In this document: positions 30,304 to 39,066 of the stretch, piece by piece | Layout of the letters: the number at the start of each line of letters is the position of its first letter | Position numbering within the stretch: position 1 is the first letter of the stretch | From: Pectinatus haikarae | GTDB taxonomy: Bacteria; Bacillota; Negativicutes; Selenomonadales; Selenomonadaceae | Assembly (NCBI RefSeq): GCF_015732185.1 | Contig: NZ_WIQM01000016.1 | Location: 589,001 to 653,000 of the forward strand | Reading direction: 5' to 3' | DNA length: 64,000 nucleotides | Notes under the pieces: model-generated | What the model was told of the DNA's origin: nothing | Seen by the model: the letters and a program-made list of their open reading frames with translations, nothing else | Databases searched by the model: none | Translations under genes and position numbers: made by a program

Positions 30304-31181
30304 TGCCAGCAATTGCAGCTGTCGGCAGCAATCAGCTTATAGCAAATGAAATATGTCTTTTAACAGAAAATATGCTCAACAGCAAAGTACCTGTTTCCTG
30401 CTTCCGTACCGATGAAATAAAAACCTCCCCTTTGCTCGATTTCTATATTTGCGCGCCTACTCAATATGAAAAACTCTGCCATACAATTTCACCAAAAAAT
30501 TTATTTATTTTTGAATTGATTCCAACCAGTACTTTCTTTTTAAAAATAGCGCGTATTCCTGCAGAATCGACTGTATATGTGTTCAATAATCTGCTTCCGT
30601 ATACACAAACACTTATAGCATACTGTCATTCTCTGGGAATCACCGGCTTACACTTTGAAGCTATTGCTTATGAAAGCATGGAAGAGTCAGAAATATCCTT
30701 CCACCTAAAGAAGGCAGAATACATCATAGGCGTGGACCGTTTTGTTGGATCTGAAGCGCTTCTGTCACCTCACTATAGACAGTATCTGCGAGATGATGTC
30801 AGAATAATAGCAGCGAAAAGAACTGCTTCTGTGCGTTCTTCCTGTGTATTTCTTCATGCACTGGCCGTTTTTTACTATACTCAGGCAGAACATAAATATA
30901 ATCAATTACTGCAATCCGCCAGCCTGACTGAAGCTTCTGCTCTTGCTATGAAAGAGCTTGCTTTTAAAACAGACAACGCAATAAATATGATCCGTACCGC
31001 CTCAGTACAGATTATAGCTAATCAAATAGATTTATCCGCAAAAGAAAGCACAGCAGAGATGCCAGATTATGCCGCGCACAGCATAGCCGAAGAAGACATT
31101 CCCTATTTCGCCCGTATAGTAAATGACCTTTTGCTTACATTTGCCATTCTCAACAAAAAATTGGAATATATCAGCAAATAG
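30300..31181 (+). CDS. Unrecognised protein translationally coupled to a LysR regulator
   Basis: I do not recognise the family. The 293 residues look soluble: no signal peptide and no convincing membrane helix. The first half has an alternating beta/alpha pattern with valine- and isoleucine-rich strands (AIAAVGSNQLIANE; FYICAPTQYEKL; TVYVFNNLLPYTQTLIAYC; AEYIIGVDRFVGSEALL), somewhat like the PrpR N-terminal sensory fold, but I cannot confirm it. The last 100 residues are helical. No helix-turn-helix, nucleotide loop or catalytic motif is visible. The start overlaps the LysR stop (ATGATG, starts at 30300 or 30303). It may be a co-sensor for the LysR protein. Confidence 0.75.
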   Translation: MMPAIAAVGSNQLIANEICLLTENMLNSKVPVSCFRTDEIKTSPLLDFYICAPTQYEKLCHTISPKNLFIFELIPTSTFFLKIARIPAESTVYVFNNLLPYTQTLIAYCHSLGITGLHFEAIAYESMEESEISFHLKKAEYIIGVDRFVGSEALLSPHYRQYLRDDVRIIAAKRTASVRSSCVFLHALAVFYYTQAEHKYNQLLQSASLTEASALAMKELAFKTDNAINMIRTASVQIIANQIDLSAKESTAEMPDYAAHSIAEEDIPYFARIVNDLLLTFAILNKKLEYISK

Positions 31182-31218
31182 ATACATACATTTTATATTC
31201 CCGTCCTATTTTCAACCA

Positions 31219-31272
31219 ATAAAAAAACCTTCGCCCAACAGCATTTGCAGCTATTGGGCGAAGGCCTTTTAT
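31219..31272. terminator. Bidirectional terminator between the unknown gene and katA
   Basis: Perfect 11-base arms (31228-31238, 31254-31264) with A run on the left and T run on the right, between convergent genes. Confidence 0.88.
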
Positions 31273-31308
31273 TTATACTAAATTATCTATTGTAATGACT
31301 TTTCATAT

Positions 31309-32817
31309 CTATTTTTTTAGAGAAGTTGCCTCGGCAAGCTCATCATGTGATAATTTTGACAGCTCTTTCACCTTTGCAAAATCAAGTGATAAGGCATCAG
31401 CAATCCTTTTGCCGTAATCTTCATCCGCGAGAAAGCAATGCGCAGCATGACGATATTTTATATTATCTGTGACGGGAGCTATATTCGCCGCGGTATTTGC
31501 TATAAGAACTTTTTTTTGTTCGTCGCTCATTAATCTATAAAGATTTCCCGGCTGATAAAAACAATCATCGCTCTGTTCAATCTTCGGTTCATAACGATCC
31601 ATGGCGCCGCTCAAACTCAGTGCTTCTTCCTTAAAAGCACTTTGTTCTTCCCATTCACCATAGCTGTTAGGCTCATAGCCTATGGTCGACCCGTAATTAT
31701 CATCCACCCGCATAAATCCATCACGGTGATAGGCGTGCACCGGGCATTTTGCTCTGTTTACAGGAATCTGCATATGGTTTACTCCCAGACGATAACGCTG
31801 GGCATCACTATAGGAAAATAACCGCCCCTGTAAAAGTTTGTCAGGAGAAAATCCTATACCCGGTACAATGTTCGCCGGATTAAAAGCTGCCTGTTCAACT
31901 TCGGCAAAATAATTTTCCGGATTGCGGTTAAGTTCCAATACGCCCACTTCAATCAAGGGAAAATCTTTATGACTCCAAACTTTTGTAATATCAAATGGAT
32001 TTTCTTTATAATTTTCGGCCTGTTCCTGCGTCATAATCTGGAAATACATAGTCCAGCGCGGATAATCTTTCTTTTCTATAGCCTGAAAAAGATCCCGCTG
32101 ATGACTCTCCCTGTCTTTGGCTATAATGGCAGCTGCCTCTTCATCGGTCAAATTTTTAATGCCCTGCTGTGTAACAAGATGAAATTTCACCCAAAAGCGT
32201 TCACCATCAGCATTTATCAGACTGTATGTATGACTGCCAAAGCCATGCATATAACGATATGATGCAGGAATTCCCCTGTCTGACATAACAATAGTGATCT
32301 GATGCAATGCCTCCGGCAGCATAGTCCAAAAATCCCAGTTGCTCTGCGGCGAATGCATATTAGTCTTAGGATCACGTTTTACGACGTGATTCAGATCTGA
32401 AAAATGAAGAGCATCACGAATAAAAAATACCGGGGTATTGTTGCCTACAAGATCCCAATTGCCTTCTTTTGTATAAAATTTAACAGCAAAACCACGTATA
32501 TCACGTTCCGCATCAGCTGCACCGCGTTCTCCGGCGACAGTTGAGAATCTGGTAAATACAGGTGTTTCTTCATTCAATGTAAAAATTTTAGCTTTTGTAT
32601 ACTTACTCACATCATGGGTCACAGTAAATTGTCCATAAGCACCCGAACCTTTTGCATGCATACGTCGTTCCGGAATCACTTCTCTGTCAAAATGGCCAAG
32701 CTTTTCCATCAGCCAGACATCCTGCATTGTTACCGGACCTCGTTCACCTGCTGTCAAAGAATTCTGATTATCGCTGACCGGTGCTCCGGCCGCAGTCGTT
32801 AGCTTTTTTTTCGTCAT
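31309..32817 (-). CDS. katA: Heme catalase, monofunctional small-subunit type
   Basis: Degrades hydrogen peroxide. Seen: distal histidine in [12 protein letters not shown] (H54), distal asparagine region [11 protein letters not shown], the catalase signature [20 protein letters not shown] and the proximal tyrosine motif [14 protein letters not shown] near residues 340-353. The 502-residue length fits clade 3 catalases. No signal peptide, so cytoplasmic. A GGGGGG site precedes the ATG. A strong promoter with a PerR-like palindrome lies upstream, pointing to peroxide control. For a presumed strict anaerobe it is an accessory defence; heme supply is not visible here. Confidence 0.97.
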   Translation of the reverse strand: MTKKKLTTAAGAPVSDNQNSLTAGERGPVTMQDVWLMEKLGHFDREVIPERRMHAKGSGAYGQFTVTHDVSKYTKAKIFTLNEETPVFTRFSTVAGERGAADAERDIRGFAVKFYTKEGNWDLVGNNTPVFFIRDALHFSDLNHVVKRDPKTNMHSPQSNWDFWTMLPEALHQITIVMSDRGIPASYRYMHGFGSHTYSLINADGERFWVKFHLVTQQGIKNLTDEEAAAIIAKDRESHQRDLFQAIEKKDYPRWTMYFQIMTQEQAENYKENPFDITKVWSHKDFPLIEVGVLELNRNPENYFAEVEQAAFNPANIVPGIGFSPDKLLQGRLFSYSDAQRYRLGVNHMQIPVNRAKCPVHAYHRDGFMRVDDNYGSTIGYEPNSYGEWEEQSAFKEEALSLSGAMDRYEPKIEQSDDCFYQPGNLYRLMSDEQKKVLIANTAANIAPVTDNIKYRHAAHCFLADEDYGKRIADALSLDFAKVKELSKLSHDELAEATSLKK

Positions 32818-32847
32818 TTCTGTCCCCCCATTTATTCGTAATATTAC

Positions 32848-32891
32848 ATAATAACTAATATTATAATATAATGAACAGAATTTATTGTCAA
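32848..32891 (-). promoter_or_regulatory. katA promoter with a PerR/Fur-like operator
   Basis: Minus-strand TTGACA (32886-32891), 17-base spacer, TATTAT (32863-32868). A perfect palindrome ATAATA-n5-TATTAT (32848-32864) overlaps the -10 and start site. The half-sites resemble PerR boxes (TTATAAT-type inverted repeats), so a peroxide-sensing repressor is likely. Regulator identity is inferred. Confidence 0.6.
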
Positions 32892-32970
32892 TATATAAAT
32901 ATTAGCAATATTGTTTTTTTTGAAAATATTAGTGAATATACCGCTGACATGGATTTTGGATTTTGCAAAC

Positions 32971-33002
32971 TAATAAGCGCCGGAATTCTCCGGCGCTTAT
33001 TA
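32971..33002 (-). terminator. Hairpin terminator downstream of the phosphoethanolamine transferase gene
   Basis: Thirteen-base perfect GC-rich arms (32971-32983, 32990-33002) with a six-base loop directly after the stop codon. The T tract is weak. Confidence 0.7.
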
Positions 33003-33003
33003 G

Positions 33004-34833
33004 TTATTGCGGTTTACCGATATATGGATCTTCCGTAAGTTTTCTCTGTCCCAGCATTGTCGTCAGATTCTGCAGATTGAATTTATACTGCGGTGAAGAA
33101 AAATCCTGCCCTTCATCATAATGATTCGATGGAGCATTCAAAATACCGCATACGGTATCATATATCATATCGTTAGTAAAATATTGTCCCTGATTCTGCT
33201 GCAGTGTACTGCTTCGCACAGGATACGTTCGCTGATATTCCCCTGAAAGATAAACAAACATCGGTATACGGACCATGTCAAATTTGAACACATCCGGATT
33301 ATGTGATATATTTACATCCTCACCATGATCAGAATAATATACCATGGCCTGCAGATGGAGATTTTCTTTAGCATAATTGTATATCTGAGACAAAATATAA
33401 TCCGTATAAAGGATACTATTGGCATATGATGATTCCGTTGAAGTGCTGTCTTCATTCTTCCATTTCTCAAAATCAGCCGGGTATCTGTTATTGTAATAAA
33501 TATGGCTGCCCATAAGATGCAGAACAACGAAATTGTTTTTTGACGGATCTATTTCCGGCAGAAAATTCAACAGTGTTCCGTCAACCTGATCAGTGAACAC
33601 ATAAGAATCATCTGTCCATTTTGCATGATCGGCTGTCTTTGCTATCAAAGTTATTGCACTGTCATATTGCCCATAGCGTCCCTGATTGCTGAACCAATAA
33701 GTATCATAGCCCGCTTTTTTCGCTACGTCAATAACAGACAACGAATTGTAAAACTGCTTATCATTATATTGACTTTGCTCTGTTAAAGCTCTCTGCAGGA
33801 CAGGGACAGTCTGTACCCAGGATGAATAAGCATTGTCAAATACGACAAAATTCGGATCCTGCCTGCGCTGTTCAAGCCACGGGGTATCATCATAAGCAAA
33901 AGAAGGCGTATATGTTTTCATATAGTTACGCGATGCCGATTCACCTATGACCATGATAACCGTTCCGGGCGCTTTCTGTGCCAATGTGGCCGCACTTGAC
34001 AGCTGCATATCTTCATATCGCTCGGTGTAATTGATACTGTATTTTTGCGTCTGCTGGACATAATCCGAAACCTCCTTCCAATTATTTATAATGGATGTCT
34101 GCGGAAAGAGGAAAAAAAAGGAATAGACTGCCGTGAACAATGTCAACAAATATAAGACACTTTTTTTCTTTCGGTCAGGATCAGAAGTTATCAGCTTCAA
34201 AGATAAGCGCCGATTCATTCTGTACATAAAATAAAAAATCATTCCGATGCTGATCAAAACAAGCACTATCCCAAAAACACCGACAGTAGACTGGACAAAA
34301 TCTACACTTTCTTTTGGGTTGGTCAGATACAATGCCATCAAAGTGGCCGGCGTCAGGCAATGCTGATAAATCAGATAATACGCAATTTCCAGTGCCGGAA
34401 TCAAAAGGCATAATATATCAAGCACTGCAAACAGGACAGCTGCCTTGCTTTTTCCCATTCTGCTCTGTAAAAACACAGCCTGCAGGGACGCAAGCATAAT
34501 AAAAAGCCCTGTCCCGAAAAGAAAGTCTATCCGTATCTGCGATATATACCACGCCGAGTGATAAGTCCATGAATACAGCAGCGGAAAAGTGATGCACCAT
34601 GCCAGCCCGGGCAGAATATGCGCTGATAATTCAGCTGAAAACAAACTGCTCCCAGTCAGATACTGGATCAGACACAACGAAATTATTGTCGGCAGCAAAT
34701 AGGCAAAATAATTTACAGGCCCCATATCCTGACCGATATTTATATAAAACAAAACCAAACAAATATAAAAAACCAAAGATGCCACAAGGAAGCCGACACT
34801 TCCTGCACGATAATTTTTTGTCATTAAACGCAT
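33004..34833 (-). CDS. Lipid A phosphoethanolamine transferase, EptA/CptA-like
   Basis: Inner-membrane enzyme of the alkaline phosphatase superfamily that moves phosphoethanolamine from phosphatidylethanolamine to lipid A or LPS core. About five N-terminal transmembrane helices (residues 12-32, 40-60, 72-92, 105-123, 135-157, then 187-207 and 228-246) precede a sulfatase-like domain. The nucleophile motif GESASRNY is at 297-304, with serine where EptA has threonine; the metal residues in YYSDHGEDV near 505 are present. The 609 residues are somewhat long. It implies an outer membrane with LPS and can lower cationic peptide binding. Target and substrate are inferred. Confidence 0.85.
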   Translation of the reverse strand: MRLMTKNYRAGSVGFLVASLVFYICLVLFYINIGQDMGPVNYFAYLLPTIISLCLIQYLTGSSLFSAELSAHILPGLAWCITFPLLYSWTYHSAWYISQIRIDFLFGTGLFIMLASLQAVFLQSRMGKSKAAVLFAVLDILCLLIPALEIAYYLIYQHCLTPATLMALYLTNPKESVDFVQSTVGVFGIVLVLISIGMIFYFMYRMNRRLSLKLITSDPDRKKKSVLYLLTLFTAVYSFFFLFPQTSIINNWKEVSDYVQQTQKYSINYTERYEDMQLSSAATLAQKAPGTVIMVIGESASRNYMKTYTPSFAYDDTPWLEQRRQDPNFVVFDNAYSSWVQTVPVLQRALTEQSQYNDKQFYNSLSVIDVAKKAGYDTYWFSNQGRYGQYDSAITLIAKTADHAKWTDDSYVFTDQVDGTLLNFLPEIDPSKNNFVVLHLMGSHIYYNNRYPADFEKWKNEDSTSTESSYANSILYTDYILSQIYNYAKENLHLQAMVYYSDHGEDVNISHNPDVFKFDMVRIPMFVYLSGEYQRTYPVRSSTLQQNQGQYFTNDMIYDTVCGILNAPSNHYDEGQDFSSPQYKFNLQNLTTMLGQRKLTEDPYIGKPQ

Positions 34834-35152
34834 AAAACTGCTTCATCCTTTAATATAAATTATACAAAACACCAATAATATACTATACTATAAAAATCTA
34901 AATTCTGCATGAAAAATTTAATAAAAAAATAAATTTTTTTTAACAAACTTATCTTTATTAAAACTATAGCATAAATATAAAGGATTTATATATGTATCCA
35001 TAGAAAATTCTCTTTTATGGGAAATTTTGCCTATTTTGAGGAGCTCTACAAAAATCATCAATATCATATTATACTATCGATCCCACTAAAAATCTGGATA
35101 TTCATCTACAAGTGAAGAATAGATGAACAATTTTACCGGATGGAGGACGCCT
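34834..35152. other. Divergent AT-rich spacer
   Basis: Spacer between the phosphoethanolamine transferase gene (minus) and the GGDEF gene (plus). It is very AT-rich with several possible -10 hexamers but no convincing -35, repeat or structured RNA. Confidence 0.4.
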
Positions 35153-37081
35153 ATGCAGAAAAAAAATGGCCTGCCGACAAGCCGGGTTATATACCCAAGT
35201 GATAAATTATCTGAACAATTTATAAAAGAAAGCGAGTGCACTGCAACGAAAACCTTTGACACAGAAAGTTATCGTATTTTAGCCGAGCTGAGTCAGGCAA
35301 TAATGTTTGAATGGGAAATAGTAAATGACCATATATCAGTATCCGATAATTGGAGCTTGGTATTTGGCAATAAACCTCCTATTGGAAATTTCAGCGGCAA
35401 TATTGACCGGATTTTTTCCATAGATCCAAAAACAAAGAATGTTTTTACAGAATACGTAAATAGAACAAAAAAAATTAAAAAAGTCGGTCCTCAGCATTAT
35501 GAAAAATTTGAACTTCATTTACTGACAAAAAATAATGAATATATATGGTTTCAGGTGAGACTTCTCCTTCGCTGTGATGAGAACGAAAGCCCTGAACGTG
35601 TTTTCGGCATGATGACTGATATAAATATGCAGAAGAAGGAATATGAGAGTCTGCTGCACGAAGCCCGTCATGATGTTTTGACAAATCTGTACAATAAGGC
35701 TACCACACAGCGTCTCATTGCTCATTATCTCCGTCATTCCCGTTTAAAAGATAAGCGTCAGGTTCTTTTTGTCATTGATATTGACAATTTCAAGGATATA
35801 AATGATCTTTTCGGTCATTTATTCGGTGATTCGGTTATAGTTGATATTGCCCACAGCATTAAATTGGTATTCAATAAAACTGATATTGTAGGCCGTATTG
35901 GCGGTGATGAATTCATGGCTTTGTGCAAAAACTGCAGTGAAGACCTGTTCATCAGAAAATCCCACGAATTACTTGCTGCGCTTTCCAAAACATATACACA
36001 TCAGGCTCGTTCTGTAAAAATATCCGCCAGCATCGGTGCCGTTATTTCACCTGATTACGGCACCCGTTTTGAAGACCTTTTCAGAAAAGCCGACAAAGCA
36101 TTATATTATATAAAAGCCAGCGGTAAAAACAACTATTGTCTCTATGACAATGACTTGTCAGTGCCTCAGTATGTCAATAAAAGAGAATTCTTACTCACGG
36201 GCAACAGCGAAAAAAATAAAAAATTTTTTCATGAAAATGTTGTCGAATATATTTTCAAAATCCTGCACCGCAGTACAGATGCAACAGCGGCAACTAATCT
36301 TATTTTAGAAATAATCAGCAATAGATATAAAATCAGTCGTGCTTTTATTATCGAAAAAAACAGCGACGGCAATTATTCTAATACCTTTGAATGGTGCAGT
36401 GACAAATCAGCCTCAAAAAAAAGTTCACATCAAGATATACCCAAAGGAACCGCAGAAAAATTTTTCAGCTGTCTTAACGAAGACGGCATATTCGGTTGTG
36501 CCGATGTAAAGCTGCTTCCTGCAGAGATGCAGATTCATTTTAAGGACAGCGATATTCACGCTATATTGGAATGTGCTGTTTTCAGCGAGGGAAATATCAG
36601 AGCTATGATCGGCTTTGAATACCACACGCATCCGCGTGAATGGAAGAGTGAAGAGATAGAATCTTTATCTTTCACTGCGGAAATACTCGGTACTTTTCTT
36701 ATTCAAAAACGTACGCTTGATAAAATGAAACATTCCCATATGCAGACATTGGAGATTTTGGACCATATAGAATCCTTCATCTATGTAATTGATACCAAAA
36801 ACTATGAAATTCTTTTTTTGAATAAGAGTGCTGCTGAGTTCTTCGGAACAAAACAATTGGGAAAAAAGTGCTATAACATTATTGCCGGTGAAGAGGCTCC
36901 CTGCTCTTTTTGTCCGATAAAGCTGCTTGATGAATCAACCGACTCGGCACAAAAAGTAATTTATCTGGAAAAACGTGATCTGTGGCTGCGTGCTGCTATC
37001 TCAAAAATCCATTGGTCCGCAGACCGAGAGGTATGCATGGTCCACTGTCACGACATCACGGCATTAAAAAAGAAAAAATAG
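35153..37081 (+). CDS. PAS-GGDEF diguanylate cyclase with C-terminal GAF and PAS regions
   Basis: Probably makes cyclic di-GMP. Order by eye: N-terminal PAS (about 40-165), GGDEF domain (about 175-335, active site GGDEF at 250-254), a GAF-like region (about 370-510) and a C-terminal PAS (about 530-640) carrying three cysteines in CYNIIAGEEAPCSFCP. The I-site RxxD is NKTD, so product inhibition is probably lost. No transmembrane helix, so cytoplasmic. Start chosen at the ATG at 35153, after GGAGG; an ATG ten codons earlier has no site. The cyclase lies between sensors rather than at the C terminus, which is unusual. No EAL domain. Confidence 0.88.
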   Translation: MQKKNGLPTSRVIYPSDKLSEQFIKESECTATKTFDTESYRILAELSQAIMFEWEIVNDHISVSDNWSLVFGNKPPIGNFSGNIDRIFSIDPKTKNVFTEYVNRTKKIKKVGPQHYEKFELHLLTKNNEYIWFQVRLLLRCDENESPERVFGMMTDINMQKKEYESLLHEARHDVLTNLYNKATTQRLIAHYLRHSRLKDKRQVLFVIDIDNFKDINDLFGHLFGDSVIVDIAHSIKLVFNKTDIVGRIGGDEFMALCKNCSEDLFIRKSHELLAALSKTYTHQARSVKISASIGAVISPDYGTRFEDLFRKADKALYYIKASGKNNYCLYDNDLSVPQYVNKREFLLTGNSEKNKKFFHENVVEYIFKILHRSTDATAATNLILEIISNRYKISRAFIIEKNSDGNYSNTFEWCSDKSASKKSSHQDIPKGTAEKFFSCLNEDGIFGCADVKLLPAEMQIHFKDSDIHAILECAVFSEGNIRAMIGFEYHTHPREWKSEEIESLSFTAEILGTFLIQKRTLDKMKHSHMQTLEILDHIESFIYVIDTKNYEILFLNKSAAEFFGTKQLGKKCYNIIAGEEAPCSFCPIKLLDESTDSAQKVIYLEKRDLWLRAAISKIHWSADREVCMVHCHDITALKKKK

Positions 37082-37083
37082 AA

Positions 37084-37127
37084 CAGCATTAAGCCGGGCA
37101 GTTACCATGCTGCCCGGCTTAATGCTG
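37084..37127. terminator. Bidirectional terminator after the GGDEF gene
   Basis: Perfect 18-base arms (37084-37101, 37110-37127) with an eight-base loop, between convergent genes. Confidence 0.85.
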
Positions 37128-37158
37128 ACTTCACAGAAATCTGCTGTTTTCATGGATG

Positions 37159-38274
37159 CTATATTATACTGAAAGGATCTTTTGCCGTGGTATCATAAAT
37201 GATCTCTATATTCCACTTATTTTTTCTCGCATAAAGATTCAGCTTATCGGCCAACGCCTCCGCAACAGGAGCTTCCGTGCCAAAATGACCGGCATCTATA
37301 AGATTCATGTCAAGCTCCTGCGCTTTTTGTGCCTCATGATATTTGACGTCACCGGTGACATACAAGTCTGCTCCCTGCATTTTTGCCTTGCCGATAAATT
37401 CAGCACCGGCACCGCTGCATAAAGCTACTCTTTTTATTTTTCTGTCATTGCTTTTCACAATGCGGACATAATCCACCGGTAGTATCTCTTTTATCATAGC
37501 TGCAAATTGTTCCAAAGAAAGCTTTTCTTCGATTTCACCAATCCGTCCCAGCCCTGCTGCCTTCCCTTTCGTTTTCAAAGGATATATTTCGTAAGCAGCT
37601 TCCTCATAGGGATGTACTTTCAGCATCGCCCGGACTACTCTGTCCTTTATTTGCTCCGGCAATACTGTTTCCAGCCGTACTTCATCGACAGATGCTATCC
37701 TGCCAATTTCTCCGATGTAGGGACTTGTTCCTTCTCTTGGCAGAAAATGCCCTTTTCCACGGACCTCAAAGGCACAGTGGGAATAATTGCCAATAAAACC
37801 AGCTCCCGCTTTACCAATGGCAAGACGCACCGCCTCGGCATGGCTTTGCGGCACAAATACGGCCAGCTTGACTAATTCTTCTGCAAAAGTAATATCCAGC
37901 GGCCGAATATTATGCAGATGCCACATTTCGCACAGCATATCATTTACACCGCCATTTGCACTGTCCAAGTTAGTGTGCGCGGCAAAGACAGCTATATTGC
38001 TTTTGATCAATTGCCGTATCAGCCTTCCCGCCGGAAGATCAGTACGTATTTTCTTCAACGCATGAAATATGAAGGGATGATGTGAGATTATCATATCACA
38101 TTCTTTTTCAACGGCTTCCCGCACCAATGCCTCTGTGACATCAAGGCAGGTGATTATCTTGTTTATTTTTTGAGCCGGATCTCCCAAAAGCAGCCCAGGA
38201 TTATCCCATTCCTCCGCCAGAACGCGTGGTGCGATCTGTTCCATTGCCTCCATTGCCATCTGGCATTTTATCAT
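37159..38274 (-). CDS. Nif3-like dinuclear metal centre protein (YqfO type)
   Basis: Member of the NIF3/DUF34 family, sometimes labelled GTP cyclohydrolase I type 2; function unsettled, with metal-chaperone and cofactor roles proposed. Metal ligands are visible in SHHPFIFH (residues 64-71) and HTNLDSANGG near 96, with the C-terminal GDVKYHEAQ and DAGHFGTE motifs. The 371 residues include the inserted PII-like middle domain of the long YqfO form. Its start overlaps trmK by 74 bases, unusually long; later in-frame ATGs at 38259 and 38244 would shorten but not remove the overlap. Confidence 0.9.
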   Translation of the reverse strand: MIKCQMAMEAMEQIAPRVLAEEWDNPGLLLGDPAQKINKIITCLDVTEALVREAVEKECDMIISHHPFIFHALKKIRTDLPAGRLIRQLIKSNIAVFAAHTNLDSANGGVNDMLCEMWHLHNIRPLDITFAEELVKLAVFVPQSHAEAVRLAIGKAGAGFIGNYSHCAFEVRGKGHFLPREGTSPYIGEIGRIASVDEVRLETVLPEQIKDRVVRAMLKVHPYEEAAYEIYPLKTKGKAAGLGRIGEIEEKLSLEQFAAMIKEILPVDYVRIVKSNDRKIKRVALCSGAGAEFIGKAKMQGADLYVTGDVKYHEAQKAQELDMNLIDAGHFGTEAPVAEALADKLNLYARKNKWNIEIIYDTTAKDPFSII

Positions 38275-38950
38275 CGCTCATCATCTCCAAGCTTTTAATA
38301 AGAGCAGACAGTTTCCGATGCTGTTCATCATTTCTCTGTACGCGTGCAAGATTATAGCCGGCGAGCATTTTTTTGCTGCGCCGTAAAAGTTCGGCAATAT
38401 GGTATTTAAAAAGAGCCTGCTTTTTTGCCAGCAATATCGGTCCCACCGTGAGAACCAGCTCATCGGGCATGTCCCGCTGCCCCGGAACGGCATAGATCAG
38501 CTGATATATATGGTGCTGCTCTTTTGCCAGGGCTTCGTCTTCTATATGCCAGCCAATATCATAAATATAACGCCGGACTTTTTCACAGGCAAGCTGAGGC
38601 TGCAGAACAAGACCGTGCAAAGCCGCTGTCACTTGCGGTGATTTTTCCAGCAATGAATTTATAAGCAAGCCGCCCATTCCGGCAAAAACGGCTACATCGG
38701 CTTCTCCGGGACGCAACGCAGACAAGCCATCGCCCAGCCTTACATCGATCCAAGTCTCCATGCCTTGCTCCCTAACCGCCCTTTTTGCCGTCTGATACGG
38801 TCCCTCATGCACATCAACAGCAATGGCATTTTTTATTCTGCCGGTTTTCAACAGATAGATTGGCAGATTGGCATGATCCGTACCGATATCGGCAAGGACT
38901 ACATTTTCAGGCACGAAACCGGCCGCAGTCAGCAAACGGGAAGTCAGCAT
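38201..38950 (-). CDS. trmK: tRNA (adenine(22)-N1)-methyltransferase TrmK
   Basis: SAM-dependent enzyme that methylates N1 of A22 in tRNA D loops. Seen: DIGTDHANLPIYLL near residue 22, the DVHEGPYQTAKRAV and GDGLSALRPGEAD motifs and AGMGGLLI near 90, all diagnostic of the family. The 249 residues have a glycine-rich tail encoded within the overlap with the Nif3-like gene. AGAGGATG precedes the ATG at 38950. The trmK-yqfO pairing, usually behind rpoD, is conserved in Firmicutes. Confidence 0.93.
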   Translation of the reverse strand: MLTSRLLTAAGFVPENVVLADIGTDHANLPIYLLKTGRIKNAIAVDVHEGPYQTAKRAVREQGMETWIDVRLGDGLSALRPGEADVAVFAGMGGLLINSLLEKSPQVTAALHGLVLQPQLACEKVRRYIYDIGWHIEDEALAKEQHHIYQLIYAVPGQRDMPDELVLTVGPILLAKKQALFKYHIAELLRRSKKMLAGYNLARVQRNDEQHRKLSALIKSLEMMSDDKMPDGNGGNGTDRTTRSGGGMG

Positions 38951-39025
38951 TTATTTCATCCTCTGCAAATAATATATTGTATAATTATATCATATATTAT
39001 CTGCCTTATGTTTAATCCATCAGGC

Positions 39026-39066
39026 AAAACGGCTCTGATCACATAAAAAGCGATCAGAGCCGTTTT
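39026..39066 (-). terminator. Terminator of the MetE-like gene
   Basis: Perfect 15-base arms (39026-39040, 39052-39066) ending in A run/T run, directly after the stop codon. Confidence 0.88.
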
